NCBI RefSeq assembly: GCF_900636745.1
Contig: NZ_LR134310.1
Location: 1,914,501 to 1,978,500, forward strand
Length of the DNA: 64,000 bases
Direction of reading: 5' to 3'
Origin: Actinobacillus equuli
GTDB lineage: Bacteria > Pseudomonadota > Gammaproteobacteria > Enterobacterales > Pasteurellaceae
Below the pieces are notes generated by a model, which saw nothing but the letters and a program-made list of their open reading frames with translations, was not told the origin of the DNA and ran no database searches. The position numbers and the translations under genes are program-made. This document shows, piece by piece, positions 10,388 to 18,524 of this stretch (position 1 is the stretch's first letter; every line of letters begins with the position of its first letter).

Positions 10388-11245
10388 ATGAAAGAACTTA
10401 ATATCGCCACTCAATCAGGTACGGTATTGCACGGTGTGCTGTTCCCTGCTGAAACCCAAGCGAAAACGGTGGTTATTGCGATTACAGGTATTCACGGTAA
10501 CTTTTATTCCAATCCGTTTTATTACAACATTGGCGAAACCTTGAGCAAGGCAGGGGTGGATTTTCTTTATGCACAAACTCGCAATGCGTTCGGCAAAATG
10601 CAAGAAGTGAATGCCTTAACCAATGAGCCTGAAATCATCGGTTCGTTCAATGAAGATTTTGCAAAAACCATTGAAGATTTGACCGCTTACCTTGATTTTG
10701 CCGAACAGCAAGGCTATGAAAATATCGTGTTGGCAGGACATTCGCTTGGGGCGAACAAAGTTATCTATTATTTGAGTGAAACCCAAGATCCACGAGTGAG
10801 CAAATTTTTACTACTCAGCCCCGCCAATGTTACCCATTTAACCAACTTTGTTGGCGAGCCAGAGCGAGCCTACATTCGCCAAATGATCGAAAAGGGGCAA
10901 GGGCAAAAATTGCTGCCTTTTGAGCTATTTGGCTGGTTGCCTGCCACGGCGGATACCGCCTACCAATGGCTGTATAGCCCGTTGCTGAATAATGTCCACG
11001 TGGAAAAAGATGGCGATTTTTCTCAAGTGGAAAAAATTTCTCATTCAGGGGCTTTGTTAATCGGCACGCTTGACCGTTTTACCTATGGCGATCCAAGTGG
11101 CTTTTTACGCAATATCAACAACCACTTCACGAATAGCCAAGCAAACGAGCTGATTTTTATCGAAAACACAGGGCATACTTATCAGCAAAAAGAGCAAGAA
11201 CTGGCGGATAAAATCCGTGATCTGCTGACAACTTGGGGGATTTAA
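10388..11245 (+). CDS. Alpha/beta hydrolase (DUF1749-like)
   Basis: Serine hydrolase fold. The nucleophile elbow is GHSLG (about residues 119-123), an oxyanion-type ITGIHGNF loop sits near 32-39, a GTLDR segment that may carry the acid residue lies at about 226-230, and the GHTYQ histidine is near 262. The substrate is unknown. It is the first gene of a tight three-gene operon: its stop codon overlaps the next ATG by one base. Shares its upstream module with the Old Yellow Enzyme gene, suggesting co-regulation. Confidence 0.8.
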   Translation: MKELNIATQSGTVLHGVLFPAETQAKTVVIAITGIHGNFYSNPFYYNIGETLSKAGVDFLYAQTRNAFGKMQEVNALTNEPEIIGSFNEDFAKTIEDLTAYLDFAEQQGYENIVLAGHSLGANKVIYYLSETQDPRVSKFLLLSPANVTHLTNFVGEPERAYIRQMIEKGQGQKLLPFELFGWLPATADTAYQWLYSPLLNNVHVEKDGDFSQVEKISHSGALLIGTLDRFTYGDPSGFLRNINNHFTNSQANELIFIENTGHTYQQKEQELADKIRDLLTTWGI

Positions 11246-11589
11246 TGCCATTTCTATTTTTAAAGACGAACGTCGCTATTTCGCCAGAACAAGAAGTTAA
11301 GCTAAAAACAGCTTTCGGCAAGGCGATTGCGTTAGTGCCAAATAAATCGGAGGCGGTGTTGATGATGGAATTGCAAGACAACGCCCGAATGTGGCTGCGT
11401 GGCAGTCAGCCACCAATGGCATTTATCAAGTTGAGTTTGTTCGCCAACCCACAACATTTGGGCTACCCTGAATTGACGGCGATGCTCACGCAACAAGTGG
11501 CAGAAATTTTGCCTATTCTGCCCGAAAATGTGTATATCCAATTTGACGACATTCAGGCGTGGGGCGTGAATGGGTTTTATCTTGAGTAA
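11245..11589 (+). CDS. MIF-like / 4-oxalocrotonate tautomerase superfamily protein
   Basis: A 114-residue protein beginning Met-Pro, so that processing leaves the catalytic N-terminal proline of the tautomerase superfamily. Length and the order of strands (MPFLFLKTN at the start, ENVYIQFDDI near the end) resemble macrophage migration inhibitory factor. A longer TTG start 12 bases upstream is possible, but the ATG at 11245, overlapping the hydrolase stop (TAATG), is the one that gives Pro1. Substrate unknown. Confidence 0.75.
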   Translation: MPFLFLKTNVAISPEQEVKLKTAFGKAIALVPNKSEAVLMMELQDNARMWLRGSQPPMAFIKLSLFANPQHLGYPELTAMLTQQVAEILPILPENVYIQFDDIQAWGVNGFYLE

Positions 11590-11595
11590 CAAAAT

Positions 11596-12432
11596 ATGCT
11601 GAAAATAACTGTCTTTACCGATCCGATGATGGGGCTTTCCTACGAAAGCGAGCCGTTTTTACGCCAGTTGGAAACGCATTTTCCCCATCAACTTCAATTT
11701 GCCTATGTAATGGGCGGTTTGGTGAGAAATGTCGCTGACTGGCTGCTGCCGAATGAAACCCTAGCCGAATATAACGCCCGCCTTGCTCGCATTTACGAGG
11801 CGGAACAGGCGATTTCAGGCTTGCCGATTTCAATGCCGAACCTCAATTTGTTTACCGCTGAACGCCCTTCGTCCCTGCCGTTAAATTTGGCATACAAAGC
11901 GGCACAGTTGGCGGAGAGTTGCAAAGCGGACGTTTTTTTATACCGCTTGCGATACGCCACCATCGTGGAAGTTCGCCCAACCAATGATTTAAACGAGATT
12001 TTAGAGGTTGTGCGAGCGGTTGGCATTGATGAATCGCTGTTTTTACGCCATTTTCAAGACGGTTCAGCCCAAGCACAATTAGAGCAGGATATTGCGTTGA
12101 AAGATCGCTTGGGCGTGCGTGGTTTGCCTGCCTATCTATTTGAATTTGAAGGGAAAAAGATCTTGGTAAATGGCGTGCTGAATTTTGCTCAATTTACACA
12201 AATTATCCGCCAAATTTCAGACGGCAAATTGCAACCCCAAGCCCCAAAACTCACCCAAGAAACGCTCTCGGCACTACTCGCTAAGCACCCTGTGATTTCG
12301 CTCATTGAGTTGCAATATGCTTTCAATGCAAGTGAAGCCGAAGTGCGGTTAATGTTGGCAGATTTTTTGGCAAAGGGCGAAGTGAAATGGATGAACAACC
12401 CGGCCTTCATTTGCACAAATTTAACCGTTTAA
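11596..12432 (+). CDS. DsbA-fold (thioredoxin-like) protein without the CXXC motif
   Basis: Thioredoxin/DsbA-family fold: FTDPMMGLSY replaces the usual active-site CPYC region, a helical insertion follows, and GVRGLPAYLFE near residue 175 matches the cis-Pro loop of DsbA-like proteins. No CXXC is present, so it is unlikely to be a thiol oxidoreductase. Such cysteine-free members include protease adaptors of the YjbH/SpxH type. No signal peptide is seen, so it is cytoplasmic. The C-terminal 70 residues look like a winged-helix add-on. Third gene of the hydrolase operon, 6 bases after the tautomerase. Confidence 0.65.
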   Translation: MLKITVFTDPMMGLSYESEPFLRQLETHFPHQLQFAYVMGGLVRNVADWLLPNETLAEYNARLARIYEAEQAISGLPISMPNLNLFTAERPSSLPLNLAYKAAQLAESCKADVFLYRLRYATIVEVRPTNDLNEILEVVRAVGIDESLFLRHFQDGSAQAQLEQDIALKDRLGVRGLPAYLFEFEGKKILVNGVLNFAQFTQIIRQISDGKLQPQAPKLTQETLSALLAKHPVISLIELQYAFNASEAEVRLMLADFLAKGEVKWMNNPAFICTNLTV

Positions 12433-12487
12433 CATTGCAACAATAAGCGGTAAAATTCTTGTCAAATTTTGCAAAAGAGAACTTAAA

Positions 12488-13381
12488 ATGGACAGAATCC
12501 AAACCTTGCAAGTCTTTACCCACGTGGTAGAAACGGGCAGTTTTTCCAAAGCAGCTGATCAGCTAAATCTGCACGTTTCCGCAGTTTCCAAAGCGGTGAA
12601 GTATTTGGAAAATCAGCTTGGTTTACGCCTGCTTAACCGCACCACTCGTAGCCTAAAATTAACCGCAGAAGGCGAAGCCTTTTATGAAAAAGCGCAATTT
12701 TTATTAGCCGAGTTGGAAGAAACATTTCAGGATTTATCAGGCGTGAGCCAGCAGGCAAAAGGCAAATTACGCATTGAAATGCCGACTGTTGTCGCCCCTT
12801 TTGTGATTGCTAAATTGCCCGATTTTCAACGCCTGTATCCAGAAATCCAGCTGGTGATCACGGTAAGCGATCAGTTGAGTAACTTAGTTAATGACGGTTT
12901 AGATTGCACCCTTCGCTTAGGCGAGCTGGCTGATGCCAGCTATATCGCCCGCCGTTTAGCCAATGTAGCAATGCAGACTTGTGCCTCGCCAAGCTATCTT
13001 GCCCAACACGGCACGCCTGAAACTTTGGCTGATTTAGCACAACATCACGTTGTACATTATGTTTCAGGTCAGCAGGGGAAAATTATGCCGTGGAAATTTC
13101 TTGAACAGTCAGAGGAAGTAGAACAATTTAAAAACACCCACGCTACACAAGTAAATGACTCAAACGCCCTATTATTTACCGCACTTTCAGGGCTTGGCAT
13201 TGTGCAAATGCCCGATCTGATACTTCGCCCTTATTTAGAACGTGGCGAGCTTGTACCGATTTTGACAGCGCTGCAAACTCCAACTCGCCCACTTTGGATT
13301 ATTTACCCTCAACGCCAATTTATTCCAAAGCGTTTGGCAGTGTTTATTGAATGGCTCATGGCATTAGCATGGAATGAATAA
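12488..13381 (+). CDS. LysR-family transcriptional regulator
   Basis: The N-terminal winged helix-turn-helix (residues 1-60, with SFSKAADQLNLHVSAVSKAVK) and the LysR effector-binding domain are complete at 297 residues. The sequence is closest in style to the large group with C-terminal RPLWIIYPQR, often acting on quinone, aldehyde or drug-stress genes. It follows the hydrolase-tautomerase-DsbA-like operon in the same direction, 55 bases on. A role in controlling that operon and the gene at 5244 through their shared upstream module is a guess from position. Confidence 0.85.
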   Translation: MDRIQTLQVFTHVVETGSFSKAADQLNLHVSAVSKAVKYLENQLGLRLLNRTTRSLKLTAEGEAFYEKAQFLLAELEETFQDLSGVSQQAKGKLRIEMPTVVAPFVIAKLPDFQRLYPEIQLVITVSDQLSNLVNDGLDCTLRLGELADASYIARRLANVAMQTCASPSYLAQHGTPETLADLAQHHVVHYVSGQQGKIMPWKFLEQSEEVEQFKNTHATQVNDSNALLFTALSGLGIVQMPDLILRPYLERGELVPILTALQTPTRPLWIIYPQRQFIPKRLAVFIEWLMALAWNE

Positions 13382-13396
13382 CCGGCCGCTCAAACT

Positions 13397-13425
13397 AATG
13401 ATCGAGCAGATCATTGCTTTGCTTT
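13397..13425 (+). terminator. Probable terminator after the LysR gene
   Basis: Stem AATGATC (13397-13403) with GATCATT (13409-13415) and a 5-base loop, followed by a T-rich GCTTTGCTTTTT tail. Confidence 0.55.
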
Positions 13426-13460
13426 TTAGTTGAGGCATTTGGTTAGAAATAGAAAAGAAA

Positions 13461-13482
13461 AAGGTGCGACACCGCGCACCTT
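13461..13482 (-). terminator. Terminator for the AhpD-like gene
   Basis: Stem AAGGTGCG (13461-13468) with CGCACCTT (13475-13482). On the minus strand it is followed by a T-rich stretch, directly after the AhpD-like stop codon. Confidence 0.75.
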
Positions 13483-13489
13483 ATGAAGA

Positions 13490-14032
13490 TTAAGCAAATG
13501 CTTGTAATTCAGGATTAATCGGTGTTTCGGCGATATTGTTCACATAGTTACATAATGTTGCTAAGCTCACGCCTAAAATCACATCAATCGCATTTTGTTG
13601 GTTATAACCGGCAGCAAAGAATTCATTGAGTTGTGCTTCGGTTAATTTTGCTTTCTGTAGCATTACCGCAAGCGTGAAGCGTGCTAACGTATCTAATTTC
13701 GGATCTGAAATACGGGCAGTAGCACGAATTTGATCAACGATTTCTTTTGGTGCGTTTAACGCTTTTAAAGAAATTTTAGTATGACCGGCAACACAGAATC
13801 CGCAACCGTTTACCACTGCCGCCGTAATTTGTACCACTTCGCGTTCAAGTGGTGTTAAGCTGTTACGGCCGTTAATGCCACCTACCGTACGATAAGTTTC
13901 TAACGCAGTTGGAGCATTAGCTAATACGCCGATTAAATTTGGAATAAAACCGTTGGCTTGTTGTACTGCTTTTAATGCTTCTTGTGCTGCTTCCGGTGCG
14001 GTTTCAATTGTATGAATTTGAAATTTTGACAT
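13490..14032 (-). CDS. Carboxymuconolactone decarboxylase / AhpD-like protein
   Basis: All-helical AhpD-like fold. The family's redox motif is present as CGFC (Cys77, Cys80) followed by His84, as in alkylhydroperoxidase AhpD, so a peroxide- or thiol-linked reductase role is plausible. Length is 180 residues. The gene is single, convergent with the LysR gene, and has its own terminator. The upstream region (14033-14110) is AT-rich and likely holds the promoter. Confidence 0.8.
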   Translation of the reverse strand: MSKFQIHTIETAPEAAQEALKAVQQANGFIPNLIGVLANAPTALETYRTVGGINGRNSLTPLEREVVQITAAVVNGCGFCVAGHTKISLKALNAPKEIVDQIRATARISDPKLDTLARFTLAVMLQKAKLTEAQLNEFFAAGYNQQNAIDVILGVSLATLCNYVNNIAETPINPELQAFA

Positions 14033-14184
14033 GTTATAAGTTCCTTATAGAGAGTAATCTATTTTGTTGAATAATAAAGGTTAAACTCCCTTAAATGCAA
14101 AGATTTTTTAACATTTTATGCATATAAATACCTATTTTATATAACAAAAAATTCTATAATGAATGAGAGAAAGGATTGACGTTA

Positions 14185-14775
14185 ATGAACACTAAACATA
14201 TTTATCTTGCTTCTAATAGCCCGCGCCGCTGGGAATTGTTACAAAATTTAGGCTTGGATTTGCTTCGTTTATCGAGTGAAATTGATGAATCGCCGCAAGC
14301 AAATGAAAAAGCAGATGAGTATTGCCTGCGGATTGCCAAACAGAAGAACCAAGCGGCGCAAGCGGTCAGAATTGCGGAAAATCTTGCAGAACACCCGATA
14401 CTGACGGCGGATACGACCGTTTCAATTGACGGCAAAATTCTCGGTAAACCGAAAGACGAACAAGACGCTTTTGCTATGTTAAAAATGTTATCAGGCAGAA
14501 CGCATCAAGTATTTACTGCCGTTTGCCTTAGTTACCAAGGCAAGCAAGTGGAATGTCTGCATACCAGTGAAGTGAGTTTTAGAAGATTAACCGATGCTGA
14601 AATCCACGCTTATATTGCAACCGGTGAACCGATGGATAAAGCTGGTGCTTATGGTATTCAGCAGTTTGGCGGGGTATTTGTCGAGCGATTATCGGGAAGC
14701 TTTACCGGCGTGATGGGGTTACCGGTGTTTGAAACCGTAGAATTACTAAAGCAATTTGATTTGCAAATTTTTTAA
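14185..14775 (+). CDS. maf: Maf-family nucleotide pyrophosphatase (YhdE type)
   Basis: House-cleaning dTTP/UTP pyrophosphatase. The Maf signature SNSPRR is at the N-terminus (about residues 9-14), TADTTVSIDG and LGKP sit near 75-90, and DKAGAYGIQ near 150 marks the YhdE subgroup rather than YceF. I chose the ATG at 14185, with AAGGA 9 bases upstream, over an in-frame TTG at 14176. Product length 196. The terminator downstream is shared with the convergent purine permease. Confidence 0.88.
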   Translation: MNTKHIYLASNSPRRWELLQNLGLDLLRLSSEIDESPQANEKADEYCLRIAKQKNQAAQAVRIAENLAEHPILTADTTVSIDGKILGKPKDEQDAFAMLKMLSGRTHQVFTAVCLSYQGKQVECLHTSEVSFRRLTDAEIHAYIATGEPMDKAGAYGIQQFGGVFVERLSGSFTGVMGLPVFETVELLKQFDLQIF

Positions 14776-14781
14776 AAAATG

Positions 14782-14824
14782 AGACCGCTTGTAGCCTTGA
14801 ACAGAGTCAACAAGCGGTCTTTTT
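14782..14824. terminator. Bidirectional USS-pair terminator between maf and the purine permease
   Basis: AGACCGCTTGT (14782-14792) and ACAAGCGGTCT (14810-14820) form a perfect 11-bp stem, with A/T runs on both sides. The USS are outward-facing here, the reverse of the arrangement at 5082. Confidence 0.85.
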
Positions 14825-14829
14825 TCGAA

Positions 14830-16131
14830 TTAAATTGCTAATTCAAATGCGTAGAAAGCTACTAACGCAATCGCAATAATTACCGTACCTACGTTGAGTT
14901 TTTTGAATTCGCCCGAAATGATACGACCGATCACTAACGCGGCAAAGCCAAGCATAATACCGGTTACGATATTAGCAGTTAATACGATAAATACCGCACA
15001 AACTAAGCCTGACATTGCACCGACAAAATCATCGAAATCCAGTTTTGATACATTGCTTAACATTAATAAACCGACGTACATTAATGCTGGCGCCGTTGCA
15101 TAGCCCGGTACTAAAAACGCAAGCGGTTGGAAAAATAACATTAATAAGAAACCGATACCGACAACGACTGCCGTTAAACCGGTTTTACCGCCTACCGCCG
15201 TACCTGCTGCCGATTCAATATAAACCGCTGCCGGTGTCGTACCGAATAAACCTGAAAGTACAGAACCTAATGAGTCTGACGTTAAGGCTTTATCGCCGTT
15301 AATAATTTGACCGTCTTTATCTAATAAATTCGCTTGACCCGCCACCGCACGAATTGTACCGGTTGCGTCAAAGATTGCAGTCATCACTAATGCAAATACT
15401 ACAGGTAAAATAGCCGTATTTAACGCACCCATCACATCAAGGTTTAAGAATTGGGAATTTTCTCCGAAGCTCGGCATTTTGAAGAAACCGGCATATTTTA
15501 CGTTCGGGTCAAACACTAAACCGATGATTGTGATCGCAATAATTACCCATAAAATGCTGCCTTTAACTTTTAAACGCTCTAAACCGATAATTGCCGCTAA
15601 ACCAAGTAATGCCATAATTACCGGGAATGAGGTGAAATCGCCCATTTTTACCGGTAAACCCGCTTGATTGCCAACCACTAAGCCCACGCCGTTCGCTGCG
15701 ATTAACAGTAAAAATAAACCGATACCGATGCCCGCACCGTGTGCAATGCTTGCCGGTAGGTTACGTAAAATCCATGCACGGATGCCGGTTACCGAAATGA
15801 GTGTGAATAATACCCCCATTAAGAAAATCGCACCGAGTGCAACCGGAATCGAGATTCCTTGACCAAGTACTAAACTGAATGCGGTAAATGCGGTTAAAGA
15901 AATCGCACAGCCAATCGCCATTGGTGCATTTGCCCATAAGCCGATTAGAATTGAGCCTAAACCCGACACTAAACAGGTTGCGATAAATACCGATTCAGCC
16001 GGAAAACCTGCTTGGCTTAACATACCCGGTACGACAATTACCGAATACACCATTGCTAAGAATGTGGTTAAGCCCGCAATAATTTCTTGGCGGGTATTGG
16101 TGCCACGTTCTTCAAACTTAAACAAAGACAT
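14830..16131 (-). CDS. Purine (hypoxanthine/guanine/adenine-type) permease, AzgA/NCS2 family
   Basis: Polytopic inner-membrane protein of 433 residues with about 12-14 hydrophobic segments. It begins with [21 protein letters not shown], typical of the AzgA-like PurP/YieG/PbuG group of purine:proton symporters. The segment with FDATGT (about 255) and the conserved [12 protein letters not shown] loop (near 305) are present. A PurR-type operator sits upstream, in keeping with a purine transporter. Which base is preferred cannot be read from the sequence. Confidence 0.88.
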   Translation of the reverse strand: MSLFKFEERGTNTRQEIIAGLTTFLAMVYSVIVVPGMLSQAGFPAESVFIATCLVSGLGSILIGLWANAPMAIGCAISLTAFTAFSLVLGQGISIPVALGAIFLMGVLFTLISVTGIRAWILRNLPASIAHGAGIGIGLFLLLIAANGVGLVVGNQAGLPVKMGDFTSFPVIMALLGLAAIIGLERLKVKGSILWVIIAITIIGLVFDPNVKYAGFFKMPSFGENSQFLNLDVMGALNTAILPVVFALVMTAIFDATGTIRAVAGQANLLDKDGQIINGDKALTSDSLGSVLSGLFGTTPAAVYIESAAGTAVGGKTGLTAVVVGIGFLLMLFFQPLAFLVPGYATAPALMYVGLLMLSNVSKLDFDDFVGAMSGLVCAVFIVLTANIVTGIMLGFAALVIGRIISGEFKKLNVGTVIIAIALVAFYAFELAI

Positions 16132-16176
16132 AAAATGAAAACCTCAAATAACTAGAATAAAAATTTTAAGGGGCGA

Positions 16177-16225
16177 ATTGTACATAAGTCGGACTCAATA
16201 AGCAAACGGTTAGGCAAACGTTTGC
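16177..16225 (-). promoter_or_regulatory. Promoter and PurR-type operator of the purine permease
   Basis: On the minus strand a -35 TTGCTT (16200-16205) and -10 TACAAT (16177-16182) are spaced by 17 bases. Just upstream of the -35 lies the perfect palindrome GCAAACGTTTGC (16214-16225), the core of the PurR box. PurR binding is inferred from match to the known consensus. Confidence 0.75.
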
Positions 16226-16287
16226 ATAAAATCCAATAAATAAGCGGTCTGATTTTCTTAAAAATTTGCAAATTCCTCTCAAAAAGA

Positions 16288-16319
16288 ACGGACTTCACAA
16301 AAGATTTCATGAAGTCCGT
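16288..16319 (-). terminator. Terminator of the ferritin operon
   Basis: Perfect 10-bp stem ACGGACTTCA (16288-16297) / TGAAGTCCGT (16310-16319). On the minus strand it runs into TTCTTTTT. A half USS (ACCGCTT) lies between it and the ferritin stop codon. Confidence 0.75.
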
Positions 16320-16377
16320 ATATCTGTGGCTAAATTTGCAAAAAATTTTAGAAATTTGACCGCTTGTAAGCTCTTAA

Positions 16378-16875
16378 TTAGTGAGCTGAAGCGAGTTGCT
16401 CTAAATCTTTATCAATGTAGTATAACGCTTTGCCGTCTTCGCCTAACAGTTTGAATTTATTTAAAATCGAATTAAATAAGAATTCTTCTTCGTGTTGTTC
16501 GGCAACATACCATTGTAAGAAGTTAAATGATGAGTAATCTTTTGCTTCAAAAGTCACTTCCACTAATTTATTGATTGAATCCGTTACGTGTTTTTCGTGT
16601 TCTAATACGATTTCAAATAAAGATTTTAACGAATCATATTCAGCTTTCGGCGCTTCAATCGCATAAATTTCAGCTAATGAACCGGTTTCATTCAAATAAG
16701 TGAATAAGCGGCGCATATGTTCCATTTCTTCGGTTGCGTGCGCTTTTAAGAATTTTGCCGCACCCGGGAAACCATTATTATCCGCCCATGCCGACATTTG
16801 CAAATAAACATTTGAAGAATAAAATTCTAAATTTAATTGGTCGTTTAATTGTTTAATAATTGCTGGTGATAACAT
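16378..16875 (-). CDS. Ferritin-like non-haem iron storage protein (second gene)
   Basis: Bacterial non-haem ferritin that oxidises and stores iron in a 24-mer shell. The ferroxidase ligands are visible in QLNLEFYSS (Glu), [10 protein letters not shown] (Glu and His), EHEKHVT (Glu) and [11 protein letters not shown] (Gln and Glu). Length 165 is typical. Start and stop of the two ferritin genes overlap by one base (TAATG), so they are translationally coupled. In related Pasteurellaceae such pairs are called FtnA and FtnB and may form mixed shells; which name applies here is uncertain. Confidence 0.9.
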   Translation of the reverse strand: MLSPAIIKQLNDQLNLEFYSSNVYLQMSAWADNNGFPGAAKFLKAHATEEMEHMRRLFTYLNETGSLAEIYAIEAPKAEYDSLKSLFEIVLEHEKHVTDSINKLVEVTFEAKDYSSFNFLQWYVAEQHEEEFLFNSILNKFKLLGEDGKALYYIDKDLEQLASAH

Positions 16876-17381
16876 TATGCGGCTCCTTGTTCGTGATCTA
16901 ACGTTTCTAAGTCTTTATCGATGAAATAGAGTGATTTATTGCCTTCGCCTGCTACTGCAAACTTATCTAAAATCTCACCGAATAATTTTTCTTCTTCATG
17001 TTGTTCTGCAACATACCATTGTAAGAAGTTAAAGGTAGAATAATCTTTTGCGGCAAATGTCACTTCAACTAATTCATTAATTTTTGCAGTGACGTGTTTT
17101 TCATGTGTAAGCACTTCATCAAATAGCTCTTTTAATGACGCATATTCTTTACGAGGCGCTTCAATTTTACCCAGTAACGGTAAACTGCCGGTTTCACTTA
17201 CATAGTTAAATAATTTTTGCATATGTTCTAATTCTTCATCTGCATGGCGAAGTAAGAAGTTTGCCGCACCGGCAAAACCGTTTTTTGAACACCATGCCGA
17301 CATTTGTAAATAGACGTTCGAAGAGTAGAACTCTAAGTTAATTTGTTCATTGAGTTTATCAATGATTTTTTGTTGTAACAT
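16875..17381 (-). CDS. ftnA: Ferritin-like non-haem iron storage protein (first gene)
   Basis: Paralogue of the downstream gene with the same ferroxidase ligands ([40 protein letters not shown]). It has 168 residues with a short alanine-ending tail. It begins the two-gene ferritin operon, with an AGAGGTAAA ribosome site just upstream. The two paralogues are very similar through the active-site helices and differ most in the loops and the last 25 residues, consistent with tandem duplication and divergence. Confidence 0.9.
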   Translation of the reverse strand: MLQQKIIDKLNEQINLEFYSSNVYLQMSAWCSKNGFAGAANFLLRHADEELEHMQKLFNYVSETGSLPLLGKIEAPRKEYASLKELFDEVLTHEKHVTAKINELVEVTFAAKDYSTFNFLQWYVAEQHEEEKLFGEILDKFAVAGEGNKSLYFIDKDLETLDHEQGAA

Positions 17382-17454
17382 TTTTTACCTCTAAGCTAAT
17401 ATTAAAAATTTGTTAAATAATGAGAGCTAATTTCATTACGAAATCCAGATACGA

Positions 17455-17484
17455 CAAAGGGGCGGAAAAATTTCCACCCCTTTG
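17455..17484 (-). terminator. Probable terminator after secF
   Basis: A 14-bp stem with one mismatch (17455-17468 with 17471-17484) around GGGG/CCCC sequence, 55 bases downstream of the secF stop codon. The T run is weak. Confidence 0.5.
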
Positions 17485-17539
17485 AATAATTGCACTAATT
17501 ATACACGATAATTTACCAAGAAACTATCCCTCTTAGTAA

Positions 17540-18514
17540 TTAGTAATCAACAAATGCTTGTTGATCAGCACCTTCTTTCTCTACAACCGGTTTTACCATG
17601 TGTTCACGGTTTAAACCAAGTTGTAATGCGACACCAATCGCAATATAAATAGATGAGTAAGTACCGAAGCCGATACCAATCAATAATGCGAGTGAGAAGC
17701 TATGAATTGTTGGGCCCCCGAACCAATATAATGAGGCAACCACAAATAAAGTTGTTACCGAGGTCATTAAGGTTCTTGAAAGCGTTTGACTTAACGAAAT
17801 ATCAATTACTTCTTGCGAACTCACACGGCGAATTTTACTAAAGTTCTCACGTACACGGTCAAATACCACGATAGAGTCATTTAATGAATAACCTACCACG
17901 GAAAGAATTGCCGCGACGAAGGTTAGGTCAATCTCAATCTGTAAGAATGAGAAAATACCGATAGTAACTAATACGTCGTGGAATAATGCCAGAATACCGC
18001 CAATCGCTAAACGAATTTCGAAACGAGTACCAACGTAAAGTAATAACATACCGAGCGTTGCAAGTGTTGCCCAAATTGCACCTTGAGTAAGTTCTTCACC
18101 CACATTAGGTCCTACGAATTCAACACTTTTAATGGTTGCCGAAGGGTCTAAATCTTGATGCACAAGATCCATAATCTTGTTACCTAAAGACATATCCCCC
18201 GCAGATGCCGGTAAACGAATCATTAGCTCTTTTTGGCTGCCGGTCGTTTGCACTAACGCATTACCATAACCGTTTTGTTCCAATAAACCGCGTACCTTGC
18301 CTAAATCGGCAGGTTGTGAGAAGGTGGTTTCAATTACCGTACCACCGGTAAAATCTAAACCCCAGTTAAACCCTTTGGTGACGATAGAGAAAATACATAA
18401 TGCGGTGACGATTAATGAAAATACGAAACCGACATAACGATATTTCATAAATGGAACAAGTTTATACGGCAGTTTAATTTCCGACGCATCTTTTTCTGTT
18501 TGCATAGTTGCCAT
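17540..18514 (-). CDS. secF: Protein translocase accessory subunit SecF
   Basis: Inner-membrane RND-type protein that with SecD uses the proton gradient to help protein export through SecYEG. An N-terminal membrane segment (about 27-46) precedes the FNWGLDFTGGT motif and a periplasmic loop, then comes a cluster of five membrane helices with SVVGYSLNDSIVVFDRVREN (about 205-225). Length 324 is normal. It follows secD by 10 bases. Confidence 0.96.
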   Translation of the reverse strand: MATMQTEKDASEIKLPYKLVPFMKYRYVGFVFSLIVTALCIFSIVTKGFNWGLDFTGGTVIETTFSQPADLGKVRGLLEQNGYGNALVQTTGSQKELMIRLPASAGDMSLGNKIMDLVHQDLDPSATIKSVEFVGPNVGEELTQGAIWATLATLGMLLLYVGTRFEIRLAIGGILALFHDVLVTIGIFSFLQIEIDLTFVAAILSVVGYSLNDSIVVFDRVRENFSKIRRVSSQEVIDISLSQTLSRTLMTSVTTLFVVASLYWFGGPTIHSFSLALLIGIGFGTYSSIYIAIGVALQLGLNREHMVKPVVEKEGADQQAFVDY

Positions 18515-18524
18515 TTATTCCACC

